64,000 bases of DNA, taken from contig JAPLSA010000021.1 in NCBI GenBank assembly GCA_026398815.1, forward strand, positions 1 through 64,000, given 5' to 3'. Made by a program: the position numbers and the translations under genes. This DNA is from Gammaproteobacteria bacterium. GTDB taxonomy: Bacteria > Pseudomonadota > Gammaproteobacteria > Nevskiales > Nevskiaceae. The notes below the pieces were generated by a model. It was not told the origin of the DNA. It was given only the letters and a program-made list of their open reading frames with translations, and made no database searches. This document shows, piece after piece, positions 24,049 to 36,254 of the stretch (within the stretch, counting starts at the first letter, position 1; every line of letters begins with the position of its first letter).

Positions 24049-24303
24049 ATGATGAAGATTCGTCTGGCCCGCGCTGGTGCCAAGAAGCGTCCGTTCTACC
24101 ACGTCGTGGCCACCGACAGCCGTTCGTCGCGCGACGGCAAGTTCGTCGAGCGCCTGGGCTACTACAACCCGAACGCCCGCGGCGGCGAGCAGAAGCTGGT
24201 CATCGACACCGCCCGCGTGACGTACTGGCAGCAGAACGGCGCGCAGGTGTCCGAGCGTGTGGCCTTCCTCGTCAAGGGCGTGCCGGCCGTCACCGCAGCC
24301 TGA
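24049..24303 (+). CDS. rpsP: 30S ribosomal protein S16
   Basis: A structural protein of the small subunit, 84 residues, with the diagnostic start [19 protein letters not shown] and the GYYNPN motif. It is the first gene of the conserved rpsP-rimM-trmD-rplS operon. Two consecutive ATG codons occur; I use the first, which gives a protein aligned with typical S16 N-termini. Confidence 0.98.
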   Translation: MMKIRLARAGAKKRPFYHVVATDSRSSRDGKFVERLGYYNPNARGGEQKLVIDTARVTYWQQNGAQVSERVAFLVKGVPAVTAA

Positions 24304-24827
24304 TGCCGGAATTGTCCCGCCGGGTGACGCTCGGTCGCGTCGCCGGCGTGTTTGGCGTCAAGGGCTGGGTCAAGGTGGTGTCGAACACCCGCCCGGCCGA
24401 CAACCTCCTGAAGTATCCGCAGTGGTGGCTGGGCGCTGACGAGGGTTATCTCGCGACGCTGGTCGACGCGAAGGCGCAGGTCAACGGCATCATCGCCCAG
24501 CTCAGCGGCCGCGATGGCCAGCCGATCACCGATCGCGACATCGCGGCGCGGCTGGTCGGCAAGGACATCTCGATCGATCGCGCTGAACTGCCGCCGGCAC
24601 CGCCCGGCAGCTACTACTGGGCGGACCTGATCGGCATGACCGTCGTGTCCGGCCAGGACGAGCCGCTCGGCACGGTCACCGCGATGATGGAAAACGGCGT
24701 GCAGGATGTGCTGGTGCTGAACGACGGCACGGTCGAGCGACTGATTCCGTTCGTCCAGGGGCCGATCATCCTGAAGGTCGATCTGGATACGCGGCGCATC
24801 GTCGCCGACTGGTCGCCGGACTACTGA
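24303..24827 (+). CDS. rimM: Ribosome maturation factor RimM
   Basis: It assists late assembly of the 30S head by binding S19. The 174 residues have the N-terminal VTLGRVAGVFGVKGWVKV barrel and a C-terminal PRC-barrel-like part with LIPFVQGPIILKVDLDTRRI. The ATG overlaps the rpsP stop (TGATG), indicating translational coupling. Confidence 0.96.
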   Translation: MPELSRRVTLGRVAGVFGVKGWVKVVSNTRPADNLLKYPQWWLGADEGYLATLVDAKAQVNGIIAQLSGRDGQPITDRDIAARLVGKDISIDRAELPPAPPGSYYWADLIGMTVVSGQDEPLGTVTAMMENGVQDVLVLNDGTVERLIPFVQGPIILKVDLDTRRIVADWSPDY

Positions 24828-24829
24828 AG

Positions 24830-25588
24830 GTGAGGGTCGAGGTCATCACCCTGTTCCCGGCGTTCGTGGAGCAGGTGATCACGGCCGGCATCCCGCGCAA
24901 GGCGGTCGACAGTGGCGCCTTGCAGTTCCACGCCCGCGACCTGCGCGACTACAGCGACGGGGCCGATCGTCGGGTCGATGATCGTCCCTACGGCGGTGGC
25001 CCGGGGATGGTGATGGAGCCGGGGCCGCTGAGCGATGCGATCGCTGCCGCGAAAGCGGCGATCGGCAGCACCGCCAGAGTCATCGCGATGAGCCCGCAGG
25101 GCGTCGCGATGAACCAGGCACTGATGAAGCAGTTGAGCGCGGAGCCGGGACTGATCCTGATCTGCGGGCGCTACGAGGGGCTGGACGAGCGGGTCACGCC
25201 GCAGATCGACCTCGAAGTGTCGCTGGGCGATTTCGTGCTGTCGGGCGGGGAACTCGCTGCGATGGTGCTGGTGGACGCGGTGGCGCGGTTGCTGCCGGGC
25301 GTGCTGGGGCATGAAGGGTCGGCGGATGCCGACAGTTTCAGCGCCGGCCTGCTCGATCATCCGCACTACACCCGTCCGCCGGTGTGGCGCGAGGCTGCGG
25401 TGCCGGACGTGCTGTTGTCCGGCGACCATGCGAAAATCGCGCGCTGGCGTTTGAAGCAGGCGCTCGGGGCAACCTTCCTGAAGCGGCCTGACCTGATTGA
25501 AAAGTTGTCGTTGAGCGGTACCCATGCCGAGCTGCTTCGGGAGTTTTTGTCCGAGCACTCCGGCGAGAAAAACCAGACGTCGAAATGA
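24830..25588 (+). CDS. trmD: tRNA (guanine-37-N1)-methyltransferase
   Basis: It methylates G37 of tRNAs that read CNN codons, using S-adenosylmethionine in a trefoil-knot (SPOUT) fold. The 252 residues contain the N-terminal VEVITLFPAFVEQ, DRPYGGGPGMVMEPGPL, the knot signature ICGRYEGLDERV, and LSGGELAAMVLVDAVARLLPG. The start codon is GTG, two bases after the rimM stop. Confidence 0.97.
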   Translation: MRVEVITLFPAFVEQVITAGIPRKAVDSGALQFHARDLRDYSDGADRRVDDRPYGGGPGMVMEPGPLSDAIAAAKAAIGSTARVIAMSPQGVAMNQALMKQLSAEPGLILICGRYEGLDERVTPQIDLEVSLGDFVLSGGELAAMVLVDAVARLLPGVLGHEGSADADSFSAGLLDHPHYTRPPVWREAAVPDVLLSGDHAKIARWRLKQALGATFLKRPDLIEKLSLSGTHAELLREFLSEHSGEKNQTSK

Positions 25589-25615
25589 CGTCATCCATGA
25601 ACGAGGTGTTGTGAC

Positions 25616-25966
25616 ATGAGCAAGATCATCCAGCAGCTGGATGCAGAAACGATGGCCGGCAAGGTCGTTCCGGATTTCCGTCCGGGCGATACCGTCGAAG
25701 TGAAGGTGAAGGTCAAGGAAGGCGACCGCGAGCGTCTCCAGGCCTATGAAGGCGTGGTCATCGCCAAGCGTTCGCGCGGCGTGAACTCCGCGTTCACCGT
25801 GCGCAAGCTGAGCCACGGCGAAGGCGTGGAGCGCGTGTTCCAGACCTACAGCCCGCAGGTCGCCGAGATTCTCATCAAGCGCCGCGGCAGCGTTGCCCGC
25901 GCCAAGCTGTACTACCTGCGTGGCCGCCAGGGCAAGGCAGCGCGCATCAAGGAAAAGCTCAGCTGA
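25616..25966 (+). CDS. rplS: 50S ribosomal protein L19
   Basis: A large-subunit protein at the interface with the 30S. The 116-residue length is standard and the family blocks [28 protein letters not shown] and [16 protein letters not shown] are present. It is the last gene of the rpsP operon and is followed by a strong intrinsic terminator. Confidence 0.98.
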   Translation: MSKIIQQLDAETMAGKVVPDFRPGDTVEVKVKVKEGDRERLQAYEGVVIAKRSRGVNSAFTVRKLSHGEGVERVFQTYSPQVAEILIKRRGSVARAKLYYLRGRQGKAARIKEKLS

Positions 25967-25996
25967 GCCGACGCGGCACGCGGCTTTTCCCGAAAG

Positions 25997-26025
25997 CCGG
26001 CATCGGAAACGATGCCGGTTTTTTT
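25997..26025 (+). terminator. Intrinsic terminator of the rpsP operon
   Basis: CCGGCATC (25997-26004) pairs with GATGCCGG (26011-26018) over a 6-base loop, followed directly by seven T residues. It lies 31 bases after the rplS stop codon. This is the clearest intrinsic terminator in the window. Confidence 0.92.
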
Positions 26026-26128
26026 GTGCCCGACGTTCCCTGCCGGCGATGGTGGCCGGCGGGCTCTTGAAAGCGCCGGCAGCTGAACCCAACAAGCCGA
26101 AGCTGGCCCCTTTCACCGAGACTTGCCG

Positions 26129-28021
26129 ATGACCACCGAAACCGCCAATCCGCCGCAGCAGCACGAGTTCCAGACCGAGACCCGCCAGCTGCTGAAGCTG
26201 ATGATCCACTCGCTGTACTCGAACAAGGAGATCTTCCTGCGCGAGCTGGTCTCGAACGCCTCGGACGCCGCCGACAAGCTGCGCTTCCTGGCGATCCAGA
26301 ATCCCGCGCTGCTCGATGGCGATGCCGAGCTGGCGGTCGATCTGGTGGTCGACAGCAAGGCCGGCACCTTGACCGTCCGCGACAACGGCGTCGGCATGAG
26401 CCGCCAGGATCTGGTCGACAACCTCGGCACCATCGCCCGTTCCGGCACCAAGGCGTTCATGGAACAGCTGTCGGCCGACGCCAAGAAGGACGCCCAGCTG
26501 ATCGGCCAGTTCGGCGTCGGCTTCTATTCGGCGTTCATCGTCGCCGATCGCGTCACCGTCACCTCCCGCAAGGCTGGCGACGCGCAGGCCCATGTCTGGG
26601 AATCGACCGGCGAGGGCAGCTATTCGCTGGAGCCGGCGGAGAAGGCCGGGCGCGGCACCGACATCACGCTGCATCTCCGGGACGACGAGAAGGAATTTCT
26701 CGAAGCCGGCCGCCTGGGGTACCTGGTACGCAAGTACTCCGACCATATCGGCCTGCCGGTGCGCCTGAAGATCGACGACGGCGAGACCGAAACGCTGAAC
26801 AGGGTTGCCGCGCTGTGGACACGGCCGAAATCGGAGCTGACCGATGGCGACTACACCGGCTTCTACACCCATCTGGCGCACGATCCGGAATCGCCGCTGA
26901 CCTGGGCGCATCAGCGGGTCGAAGGCAACCTCAGCTACATCTCGCTGCTGTACATCCCGAGTGCGGCGCCGTTCGATCTCTGGGATCGCGACAAGGCGCG
27001 CGGCCTGCAGCTGTACGTCAAGCGCGTGTTCATCATGGATCACGGCGCCGAGCTGCTGCCGGCCTATCTGCGCTTCGTGCGCGGCCTGGTCGATTCCGAC
27101 GACCTGCCGCTGAACGTCTCGCGCGAACTGCTGCAGGGCAACCGCAACGTCGAGAAGCTCAAGGCCGCGCTGACCAAGCGCGTGCTCGATCTGCTCGACG
27201 ACATGGCGCGCAACACGCCGGACGACTACGTGAAGTTCTACGGCATCTTCGGTGCCGTGCTGAAGGAAGGCCTGATCGAGGACCAGGTCAACCGCGAGCG
27301 GATCGCCAAGCTGTGCCGCTTCGATTCCACCGCGTCGGTCGATGGCGCCAAGGTGGCGCTGGCCGACTACGTCGCCCGGATGCCGGAAGGCCAGTCGAAG
27401 ATCTATTACGTGACCGCCGACAACCCGGCCGCGGCCCGCGCCGTGCCGCATGTCGAAGGCTTCCGCAAAAAGGGCTGGGAAGTGCTGCTGCTGTCCGACC
27501 GCATCGACGAATGGGTGGTCATGCACCTGCACGAGTTCGACGGCAAGAAGCTGGAATCCTGCGCTGCCGGCGGTGCCGATCTGGAGCCGGCGGTCGCCAC
27601 GCCGGACAAGGAAAAGGCCGAGACCGAGTTCGCGCCGCTGCTGGAGCGGATCGGCAAGTCGCTGGCCGGCAAGATCGAAAGCGCCCGGCTGTCGTCGCGG
27701 CTGGTCGAGTCGCCGGCCTGCCTGGTGGTGAGCGACTTCGGCCTCAGCCGCCGGCTGGAAAAGATCCTCAAGCAGGCCGGACAGGCAGCGCCGGTGCTAC
27801 CGCCGGTGCTGGAAATCAACGCGGAACATCCGCTGGTGGCGCGGCTCAAGACCGCCGGCGATGCCGAGTTCGACGACCTGGCCGCGCACCTCTATGACCA
27901 GAGCGTGCTGGCTGAAGGCGGCCAGCTCGAAGACCCGGCCGCCTTCGTGCGCCGCCTCAATGCGCTGATCCTGTCGTCGGCCGCGCCGGCCGAAGCGGCG
28001 AGCCGGATCATCGTCGACTGA
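26129..28021 (+). CDS. htpG: Molecular chaperone HtpG (Hsp90)
   Basis: The bacterial Hsp90 chaperone, an ATP-driven dimer of about 630 residues. The GHKL ATPase domain has [24 protein letters not shown] and [11 protein letters not shown]. The middle domain has YVKRVFIMD and NVSRELLQ, and a C-terminal dimerisation domain follows. The ATG at 26129 is chosen because GAG lies about nine bases upstream; a TTG two codons earlier is possible. It appears monocistronic. Confidence 0.97.
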   Translation: MTTETANPPQQHEFQTETRQLLKLMIHSLYSNKEIFLRELVSNASDAADKLRFLAIQNPALLDGDAELAVDLVVDSKAGTLTVRDNGVGMSRQDLVDNLGTIARSGTKAFMEQLSADAKKDAQLIGQFGVGFYSAFIVADRVTVTSRKAGDAQAHVWESTGEGSYSLEPAEKAGRGTDITLHLRDDEKEFLEAGRLGYLVRKYSDHIGLPVRLKIDDGETETLNRVAALWTRPKSELTDGDYTGFYTHLAHDPESPLTWAHQRVEGNLSYISLLYIPSAAPFDLWDRDKARGLQLYVKRVFIMDHGAELLPAYLRFVRGLVDSDDLPLNVSRELLQGNRNVEKLKAALTKRVLDLLDDMARNTPDDYVKFYGIFGAVLKEGLIEDQVNRERIAKLCRFDSTASVDGAKVALADYVARMPEGQSKIYYVTADNPAAARAVPHVEGFRKKGWEVLLLSDRIDEWVVMHLHEFDGKKLESCAAGGADLEPAVATPDKEKAETEFAPLLERIGKSLAGKIESARLSSRLVESPACLVVSDFGLSRRLEKILKQAGQAAPVLPPVLEINAEHPLVARLKTAGDAEFDDLAAHLYDQSVLAEGGQLEDPAAFVRRLNALILSSAAPAEAASRIIVD

Positions 28022-28033
28022 GCCGCGCGGGCG

Positions 28034-28065
28034 GTTGGCGACGGCGTCAGACGGCCGTCGCCAAC
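28034..28065 (+). terminator. Hairpin after htpG
   Basis: A perfect 12-bp inverted repeat, GTTGGCGACGGC (28034-28045) and GCCGTCGCCAAC (28054-28065), with an 8-base loop lies 12 bases after the htpG stop. There is no T run, so it may act as a terminator only weakly or protect the 3' end. Confidence 0.5.
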
Positions 28066-28248
28066 TGGCCGTGCTGCTGTCGTCCGCCGGCCCAGTACCA
28101 ACCAGGGCCGCTGCCGCCGGTTTCGGCCCAGCGGCCTTTTTGCGTCCGGAATCAGCGATGTCGGCACATCGTGAAGGTCGCCGGGCAGCGCCTCCCGGAC
28201 GGGAACGGAAGTTGAATCAACCCGACCGGGCTGCGATCGGAGAACCGG

Positions 28249-28617
28249 GTGAACCAGCGGGAAGCGCGACAGCCGTCGCCACGAGCGGTGCAGGCGCGCG
28301 CCTGCCTGCGGCCGTGGCGTGGCCGTCGCGGCGCGGGCGGCGGCTCGGTGATCGCGCCGCTGGTGGTGGTGATGACGCTGGCGCTGCTGGCCCTGATGTT
28401 TCCGTTCGCGCTGATGGCGCCGCACGCCCGCATCGCCGAGACGCTGCAGTCGCTGCAGCTGCCGATCGCCCACGCGCCGCCGCAGCATGCCTTCGGGGCC
28501 TGCGGCGATGTCTGCTCGGTGGATGGCAGCTGCCGTCATGTCGTGCTGCGCGACGGCATGCACGGCGGCGACCGGGTCAGCCACACGGCGCTGCTGGCGG
28601 CGGAGTCCTGCCAGTAA
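28249..28617 (+). CDS. Possible small membrane-anchored, Cys-containing protein
   Basis: A frame of 122 residues not recognised as any family. It has a basic N-terminus (about 1-30), one strong hydrophobic helix (VIAPLVVVMTLALLALMFPF, about 34-53) and a C-terminal region with several Cys (GACGDVCSVDGSC, and the final Cys-Gln). It could be a single-pass protein facing the periplasm. It fills most of the 600-base gap between htpG and the NlpC/P60 gene. The upstream part (28066-28248) shows nothing convincing. The ribosome-binding site is weak (GGAGAACCGGGTG ahead of the start). The start is uncertain, and an internal GTG near 28348 would keep the helix. Confidence 0.4.
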   Translation: MNQREARQPSPRAVQARACLRPWRGRRGAGGGSVIAPLVVVMTLALLALMFPFALMAPHARIAETLQSLQLPIAHAPPQHAFGACGDVCSVDGSCRHVVLRDGMHGGDRVSHTALLAAESCQ

Positions 28618-28629
28618 GGCGAGGGCGCG

Positions 28630-29091
28630 TCAGCGCAGCAGGCGGATCGTTTCCAGGTAGCGCCGCTTCCAGACTGGTGTTTCCACTGACACCAGGCTGA
28701 CCTGCCGGCCGCTGGCCGGAGCGTGGATCATCCGCCCGTCGCCGAGGTACAGGCCGACGTGCAGCCCGCCTGAATTCTCGAAGCGGTAGAACAGCAGATC
28801 GCCCGGCTGGGCGTCGTCGAAGGCGATGCGCCGGCCGGCATCGCGCTGCGACGCGGTATCGCGCGGCGCCAGCACGCCGGCCTCGCCGTACGCGTACTGC
28901 ACCAGCCCGCTGCAGTCGAAGCCCGAGGGATCGCGGCCGCCGTAGACATAAGGCCGGCCGAGCTGGCCGAGCGCGGTCTGGATGATCTGCTGGCGGACGC
29001 CGGGGTTGTCGACCACCGGCGCGCCGCCACAGGCGGCCAGCAGCAGCGCCAGGCCCGCCAGCAGCGCGATCCGGAGCCGCCGAGGGCGCAT
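28630..29091 (-). CDS. NlpC/P60 family lipoprotein (cell-wall endopeptidase)
   Basis: A 153-residue predicted peptidoglycan endopeptidase anchored in the envelope. The lipobox LLAAC is at residues about 17-21. The NlpC/P60 catalytic Cys is in FDCSGLVQYAYGEAG, and the His in GGLHVGLYLGDGRMIHAP. It lies 23 bases downstream of trxB on the same strand and may be cotranscribed with it. Substrate cleavage is likely within peptide stems, though the exact bond cannot be read from sequence. Confidence 0.92.
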   Translation of the reverse strand: MRPRRLRIALLAGLALLLAACGGAPVVDNPGVRQQIIQTALGQLGRPYVYGGRDPSGFDCSGLVQYAYGEAGVLAPRDTASQRDAGRRIAFDDAQPGDLLFYRFENSGGLHVGLYLGDGRMIHAPASGRQVSLVSVETPVWKRRYLETIRLLR

Positions 29092-29114
29092 CGTGCTGAT
29101 CGCGCCGCGCTGCC

Positions 29115-32149
<3,035 letters not shown>

Positions 32150-32157
32150 AGCCCGGT

Positions 32158-32182
32158 GCGCCCGCCCCGAGGCGGCGGGCGC
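32158..32182. terminator. Hairpin between convergent sppA and the DUF1003 gene
   Basis: GCGCCCGCC (32158-32166) pairs with GGCGGGCGC (32174-32182) over a 7-base loop, placed between the two stop codons. No T run follows on either strand. Confidence 0.4.
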
Positions 32183-32184
32183 GA

Positions 32185-33060
32185 TCAGCGGCCGTCGTCG
32201 CCCTCGGCCGGGAGCGATGCGGCGCTGTCGGCGGCGCGCGCGCGGTCATGGCGCAGCCGCGCCAGTTCGTCGCGCAGCTCGGCGATCTCGAACAGGATGC
32301 GGTTGATGCCGGTCTCGTTCTTGAGATTCACCGCGAAGTCGGCGTCGGCATGCAGGCGTTCCTTCTTGGTCTGCCGGTTCTGGCTCATCATCAGCAGCGG
32401 TCCCTGGACGGCGACCAGGAAAGCCAGGAAGAAGTTGAAGAACTGGTACGGATAGGGGTCGAACTGCAGCGCCGGGATCGCGTTGATCGCGGCCCAGATG
32501 CCGGTGCCGACCGACAGCACGATCAGGAACGACCAGCTGCCGTTCCATTCCGCCACCCGGTCGGCCAGCCGCTGCGCCCAGGTCAGCTGGGCATCGGCTT
32601 CCTTGTTGATGTCGCGCGAGGCCGTGGAGCCCAGCAGGTCGGCCGCCACCCGCAGGCGTTTCGACATGATCGCCAGCATCGCCACGCCGACGCGCGGCGA
32701 GCCGTCGAGTTGGCGCATCAGATTGTCGCGGGTCAGTTCCAGCAGCTCGGCGCCGCCGGGCGAGTCGACGCTGGCCATGCGCGGCGCGCTGTCGATCAGG
32801 GCCATCTCGCCGACGAATTCGCCAGCGCCCAGCTGCTCCAGCACCACCGGCTTGAGCCCCGGCCGCGCGGCCGGCAGCAGCACCCGCACCGAGCCGCGCA
32901 CCACCACGTACAGGGCCGCCCCCGGTTCGCCGCGGACGAACAGCGTTTCACCGGCGGCCAGCCGGCGCGGCGTCATCCGCTCGGCGATGCCGAGCAGGTC
33001 CTGCTCCGGCAGTTCGGCGAACAGCGGCACGCGGCGCAGCAGGTGCAGGTCGTGGCTCAA
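32185..33060 (-). CDS. Cyclic-nucleotide-binding domain fused to a DUF1003 membrane domain
   Basis: A 291-residue protein. Residues about 1-135 form a CRP-like nucleotide-binding barrel (LPEQDLLGIAERM, AGETLFVRGEPGAALYVV, GEFVGEMALID). Residues about 165-265 match DUF1003 with two membrane helices and the hallmark DPYPYQFFNFFLAF followed by QGPLLMMSQNRQ. A charged helical tail follows. It presumably senses a nucleotide and affects a membrane process; the role is unknown. No helix-turn-helix is present, so it is not a transcription factor. Confidence 0.85.
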   Translation of the reverse strand: MSHDLHLLRRVPLFAELPEQDLLGIAERMTPRRLAAGETLFVRGEPGAALYVVVRGSVRVLLPAARPGLKPVVLEQLGAGEFVGEMALIDSAPRMASVDSPGGAELLELTRDNLMRQLDGSPRVGVAMLAIMSKRLRVAADLLGSTASRDINKEADAQLTWAQRLADRVAEWNGSWSFLIVLSVGTGIWAAINAIPALQFDPYPYQFFNFFLAFLVAVQGPLLMMSQNRQTKKERLHADADFAVNLKNETGINRILFEIAELRDELARLRHDRARAADSAASLPAEGDDGR

Positions 33061-33130
33061 GGCGGTGCTCCGTCTCGGATCGGATCAGGCTCGGCGACGA
33101 GGCTAGCAGGCGGCGCCGCCTGCGTTCGGT

Positions 33131-33991
33131 TCAGCCGGCGCTGACGCGCATCGACAGGTCGACGGCGCGCACATGCTTGGTGATCGCGCCGATGGAAATG
33201 CGGTCGACACCGGTTTCGGCCAGCCGGCGGATGGTCGCCAGGGTGGCGCCGCCGGAGTACTCGATCAGGGTCCGGCCGCCGGCAGCGCGATGGGCGCGGG
33301 TCAGGCGCACCGCTTCGCGGATGTCGGCATCGCTGAATTCGTCGACCAGCAGCAGGTCGACATCGGCGGCCAGCGCGGCGCGCGCCTCGGCTAGCGTCTC
33401 GGCCTCGGTCATCAGCGGCACGCCGGCGTCGAGCGCCCGCGCGGCGGCGATCGCCTGGTCGATGCCGCCGGCGGCAGCGATGTGGTTTTCCTTGATCAGA
33501 ATGCCGTCGTAGAGGCCGATCCGGTGGTTCTGGCCGCCGCCGCACAGCACCGCGTACTTCTGGGCGTTGCGCAGGCCGGGCAGGGTCTTGCGGGTGTCGA
33601 CGATCGCGGTGCCGGTGCCGGCCACGGCATCGACGTACTGGCGCACGGCGGTAGCGGTGCCGGACAGCGACTGCAGGAAATTCAGCGCCGTGCGCTCGCC
33701 GGTCAGCAGGCTGCGCGCCGCGCCGTGCAGGCGGTACAGCTGCTGATCGGGCACGACGCGGTCACCGTCGGCGACCTCCCATTCGACGATCACCGACGGA
33801 TCGATGCGGGCGAACACCGCGTTGACCCAGGCCGTGCCGCAGATCACGGCGGCTTCGCGCGAGATCACCCGCGCCGAGGCGCGCTGGCCGGCCGGCACCA
33901 GCTGGGCGGTCCAGTCGCAGATGCCGACATCCTCGGCGATCGCCTGGGCGACGACCTGGTCGAGGTCGGTGACGTAAGCGGGCAGCGGCAT
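33131..33991 (-). CDS. nadC: Nicotinate-nucleotide pyrophosphorylase (quinolinate phosphoribosyltransferase)
   Basis: It makes nicotinate mononucleotide from quinolinate and PRPP in NAD synthesis. The 286 residues show the family blocks [35 protein letters not shown] with [17 protein letters not shown], and [20 protein letters not shown]. It is on the same strand as argF, eight bases downstream, and probably cotranscribed. Confidence 0.97.
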   Translation of the reverse strand: MPLPAYVTDLDQVVAQAIAEDVGICDWTAQLVPAGQRASARVISREAAVICGTAWVNAVFARIDPSVIVEWEVADGDRVVPDQQLYRLHGAARSLLTGERTALNFLQSLSGTATAVRQYVDAVAGTGTAIVDTRKTLPGLRNAQKYAVLCGGGQNHRIGLYDGILIKENHIAAAGGIDQAIAAARALDAGVPLMTEAETLAEARAALAADVDLLLVDEFSDADIREAVRLTRAHRAAGGRTLIEYSGGATLATIRRLAETGVDRISIGAITKHVRAVDLSMRVSAG

Positions 33992-33998
33992 GGCGCGA

Positions 33999-34895
33999 TC
34001 AGGCGGTCAGCAGAAATTCGAGCAGCGCCATCTGCGCCCACATGCGGTTCTCGGCCTCGTCCCAGACCACCGACTGCGGGCCGTCGATGACCTCGGCCGA
34101 CACTTCCTGGCCCCGATGGGCCGGCAGGCAGTGCATGAAGATGGCATCGGCCTTGGCGCGCGCCATCAGCGGCGCATCGACCTGGTAATCGGCGAAGGCG
34201 ATGACCCGGCGGTTGTACTCGGCTTCCTGGCCCATGCTGGTCCAGGTATCGGTGACCAGCAGGTCGGCGCCGTTGGCGGCAAAGGTGGCGCCACGCATCT
34301 GTTCCACCGAATCGCCGCCCTGCTTGATGATCGACTCAACCGGCTCGAAACCCTTGGGGCTGGCGATCCGCAGCTTGAAGCCGAACAGCGGCGCCGCTTC
34401 GATCCACGAATGGCAGACGTTGTTGCCGTCGCCGACCCAGGCAGCGACCTTGCCGGCCGGATCGCCACGGTGCTCGAACCAGGTCTGCATGTCGGCCAGC
34501 AGCTGGCAGGGGTGGTGGAGATCCGACAGTCCGTTGATGACCGGCACCCGCGAGGCGGCGGCGAGCGCTTCCTGGTCGGCCTGGGAATCGTTGCGGATCA
34601 TGATCGCGTCGCACATCCGCGACAGCACCTTGGCGGTGTCCTCGATCGGCTCGTCGCGGCCCAGCTGGGTGGCGTTGGAGTGCAGGAACAGCGCGTGGCC
34701 GCCGAACTTGGCCATGCCGGCCTCGAAGCTGACCCTGGTGCGCGTCGAGTTCTTGGTGAAGATCATCGCCAGCGTCTTGCCTGCGATCGGCCCGCCGCGG
34801 TTCGGGCCGGCCTTCTTCAGTTCGATGGCGCGCAGCACGATGCCGCGCAGCTCCGAAGGCGTGAAATCGCTGAGCTTGAGCAGGTGACGGGTCAT
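33999..34895 (-). CDS. argF: Ornithine carbamoyltransferase
   Basis: It converts ornithine and carbamoyl phosphate to citrulline in arginine synthesis. The 298 residues contain the carbamoyl-phosphate motif [17 protein letters not shown], the ornithine-binding DGNNVCHSW region and [11 protein letters not shown]. No arginine-repressor box was recognised upstream. nadC follows directly. Confidence 0.96.
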   Translation of the reverse strand: MTRHLLKLSDFTPSELRGIVLRAIELKKAGPNRGGPIAGKTLAMIFTKNSTRTRVSFEAGMAKFGGHALFLHSNATQLGRDEPIEDTAKVLSRMCDAIMIRNDSQADQEALAAASRVPVINGLSDLHHPCQLLADMQTWFEHRGDPAGKVAAWVGDGNNVCHSWIEAAPLFGFKLRIASPKGFEPVESIIKQGGDSVEQMRGATFAANGADLLVTDTWTSMGQEAEYNRRVIAFADYQVDAPLMARAKADAIFMHCLPAHRGQEVSAEVIDGPQSVVWDEAENRMWAQMALLEFLLTA

Positions 34896-34983
34896 TCTCG
34901 GGGTCCGGTGGAGGCACGCGCCGGGTCACGGCGGACGGCGTGCGGTGTTCAGGCATCTGGCGGACGCGCCGCCGTTCGGTGGG

Positions 34984-35015
34984 CCAAAAACAAAAGGGGC
35001 CGCAAGCGCGACCCC
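34984..35015 (-). terminator. Intrinsic terminator downstream of sodB
   Basis: On the minus strand, GGGGTCGC (35015-35008) pairs with GCGGCCCC (35003-34996) with one T-G pair and a 4-base loop. TTTTGTTTTT (34995-34986) follows. It lies about 75 bases beyond the sodB stop and upstream of argF, and so separates the two. Confidence 0.8.
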
Positions 35016-35043
35016 CTCGAACCATAAATGAACAGCCTGTGTG

Positions 35044-35080
35044 CCGTCCATGTCCCGGCGCCTGGCCGGAACATGGACGG
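35044..35080 (-). terminator. Long hairpin immediately after sodB
   Basis: A 15-base stem, CCGTCCATGT(C/T)CCGG with one mismatch (arms 35044-35058 and 35066-35080), with a 7-base loop begins 8 bases after the sodB stop on the minus strand. There is no T run. Together with the second hairpin it may form a tandem terminator or stabilise the sodB mRNA. Confidence 0.5.
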
Positions 35081-35087
35081 CCGGCGA

Positions 35088-35663
35088 TCAGTTCAGGTTC
35101 TTCTCGACGAATTCCCAGTTCACCAGCGCCCAGAAATGCTCGAGGTAGTTCGGACGCGAGTTGCGGTAGTCGATGTAGTAGGCGTGCTCCCAGACGTCGA
35201 CCGTCAGCAGCGGGGTATCGCCATTGGTCATCGGGTTGCCCGCACCGGTGGTCGACACGATCGCCAGCGTGCCGTCACCCTTCTTCACCAGCCAGGCCCA
35301 GCCCGAACCGAAGGTGCCGATGGCCGCTTCGGTGAACTGCTTCTTGAAGTCCTCGACGCCGCCGAAGGTCTTGACCAGCGCATCGGTCAGCTTCTTGCCG
35401 GGGGCGGTCTGGTTCGGCGTCAGGCAGTGCCAGAAGAACGTGTGGTTCCAGATCTGCGCGACGTTGTTGAACAGCTTGCCGGACGACTTCTTGATCACGT
35501 CCTCGATCGAGGCGTTCTCGAACTCGGTGCCGACGATCAGCTTGTTGGCCATGTCGACATAGGCCTTGTGATGCTTGCCGTAGTGATACTCGAAGGTCTC
35601 GCGCGACATGTGCGGTTCCAGCGCTTCGCGGGCGTACGGCAGTTCCGGCAGGGCAAAGGTCAT
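35088..35663 (-). CDS. sodB: Superoxide dismutase [Fe]
   Basis: It disproportionates superoxide in the cytoplasm. The 191 residues have the Fe/Mn ligand segments EYHYGKHHKAYVDMANKL, GSGWAWLVKK and TVDVWEHAYYIDYRN, and the FWNHTFFWHCL-like block (WNHTFFWHCL). The AAIGTFGSGW context and overall length favour iron. I chose the ATG at 35663 (MTFALPELPY) with GAGAG upstream; it matches known SodB N-termini. The gene is divergent from grxD. Confidence 0.95.
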   Translation of the reverse strand: MTFALPELPYAREALEPHMSRETFEYHYGKHHKAYVDMANKLIVGTEFENASIEDVIKKSSGKLFNNVAQIWNHTFFWHCLTPNQTAPGKKLTDALVKTFGGVEDFKKQFTEAAIGTFGSGWAWLVKKGDGTLAIVSTTGAGNPMTNGDTPLLTVDVWEHAYYIDYRNSRPNYLEHFWALVNWEFVEKNLN

Positions 35664-35856
35664 GGTGTCTCTCTTGAGCGATAGGCGAATAGTCGGGTTC
35701 GGTGCGTGCGTCAGGTTCCCGACCGGCAAGCGGCGTCACGTCCGATGGCGCGATTTTAGCATCGCCCTGTAACCAGGCGGACAGCTTGAATGTAGCCGAT
35801 CCGCCCGGATGGTAAAATCCGTCATCCTCCGCGGTATCGATCACGGGAAACGCTCA
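35664..35856. promoter_or_regulatory. Divergent sodB-grxD promoter region
   Basis: TAAAAT at 35813-35818 (+ strand) is a good -10 candidate for grxD, and ATTTTA at 35753-35758 reads as TAAAAT on the minus strand for sodB. Neither has a strong -35 at ideal spacing; TTGAAT (35786-35791) is 21 bases from the grxD -10. No Fur box was recognised. Confidence 0.45.
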
Positions 35857-36177
35857 ATGGACGCACTCGAAAGAATCAAGCAGCAAGTCACCCAGAACCC
35901 GATCATCGTCTACATGAAAGGGACGCCCGATTTCCCGCAGTGCGGCTTCTCGTCGCGCGTGGTCAAGGCGCTGAACGCCTGCGATGCCGAGTACGCGTAC
36001 GTGAACATCTACGAGGACGAGGAAATCTACCGCGCCCTGCCGAAGTTCGCCAACTGGCCGACGTTCCCGCAGCTGTACGTGAAGGGCGAGCTGGTCGGCG
36101 GCTGCGACATCACGCTCGACCTGTTCCAGTCCGGCGAACTGCAGAAGATGCTGAAGGAAGCGACCGTCACCGCCTGA
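35857..36177 (+). CDS. grxD: Monothiol glutaredoxin Grx4
   Basis: A 106-residue CGFS-type glutaredoxin that carries and transfers [2Fe-2S] clusters. The active-site motif is in FPQCGFSSRVVKAL, followed by NWPTFPQLYVKGELVGGCDI for glutathione binding. The ATG at 35857 fits family length. An intrinsic terminator follows within 20 bases, so it is monocistronic. Confidence 0.96.
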   Translation: MDALERIKQQVTQNPIIVYMKGTPDFPQCGFSSRVVKALNACDAEYAYVNIYEDEEIYRALPKFANWPTFPQLYVKGELVGGCDITLDLFQSGELQKMLKEATVTA

Positions 36178-36195
36178 GGCTGTCGCCTCGGCACC

Positions 36196-36230
36196 GGAAA
36201 CGCCCGCTCTGTGCGGGCGTTTTCCGTTTC
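36196..36230 (+). terminator. Intrinsic terminator of grxD
   Basis: GAAACGCCCGC (36197-36207) pairs with GCGGGCGTTTT (36213-36223) over a 5-base loop; the 3' side runs into TTTTCCGTTTC. It lies 19 bases after the grxD stop and also faces the convergent GreB-like gene. Confidence 0.8.
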
Positions 36231-36254
36231 AGCCGCCGTGAGGGGCCCGTGCGC

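Noticed and set aside
24821-27532. A 903-codon minus-strand frame over trmD, rplS and htpG
   Set aside because: It crosses a strong terminator and three conserved genes in the other direction; no domain is seen.
28035-28700. A longer + strand frame overlapping the gap after htpG
   Set aside because: It begins in the htpG hairpin, is Arg/Ala/Gly-rich and runs through the NlpC/P60 gene; the shorter frame at 28249 has better protein features.
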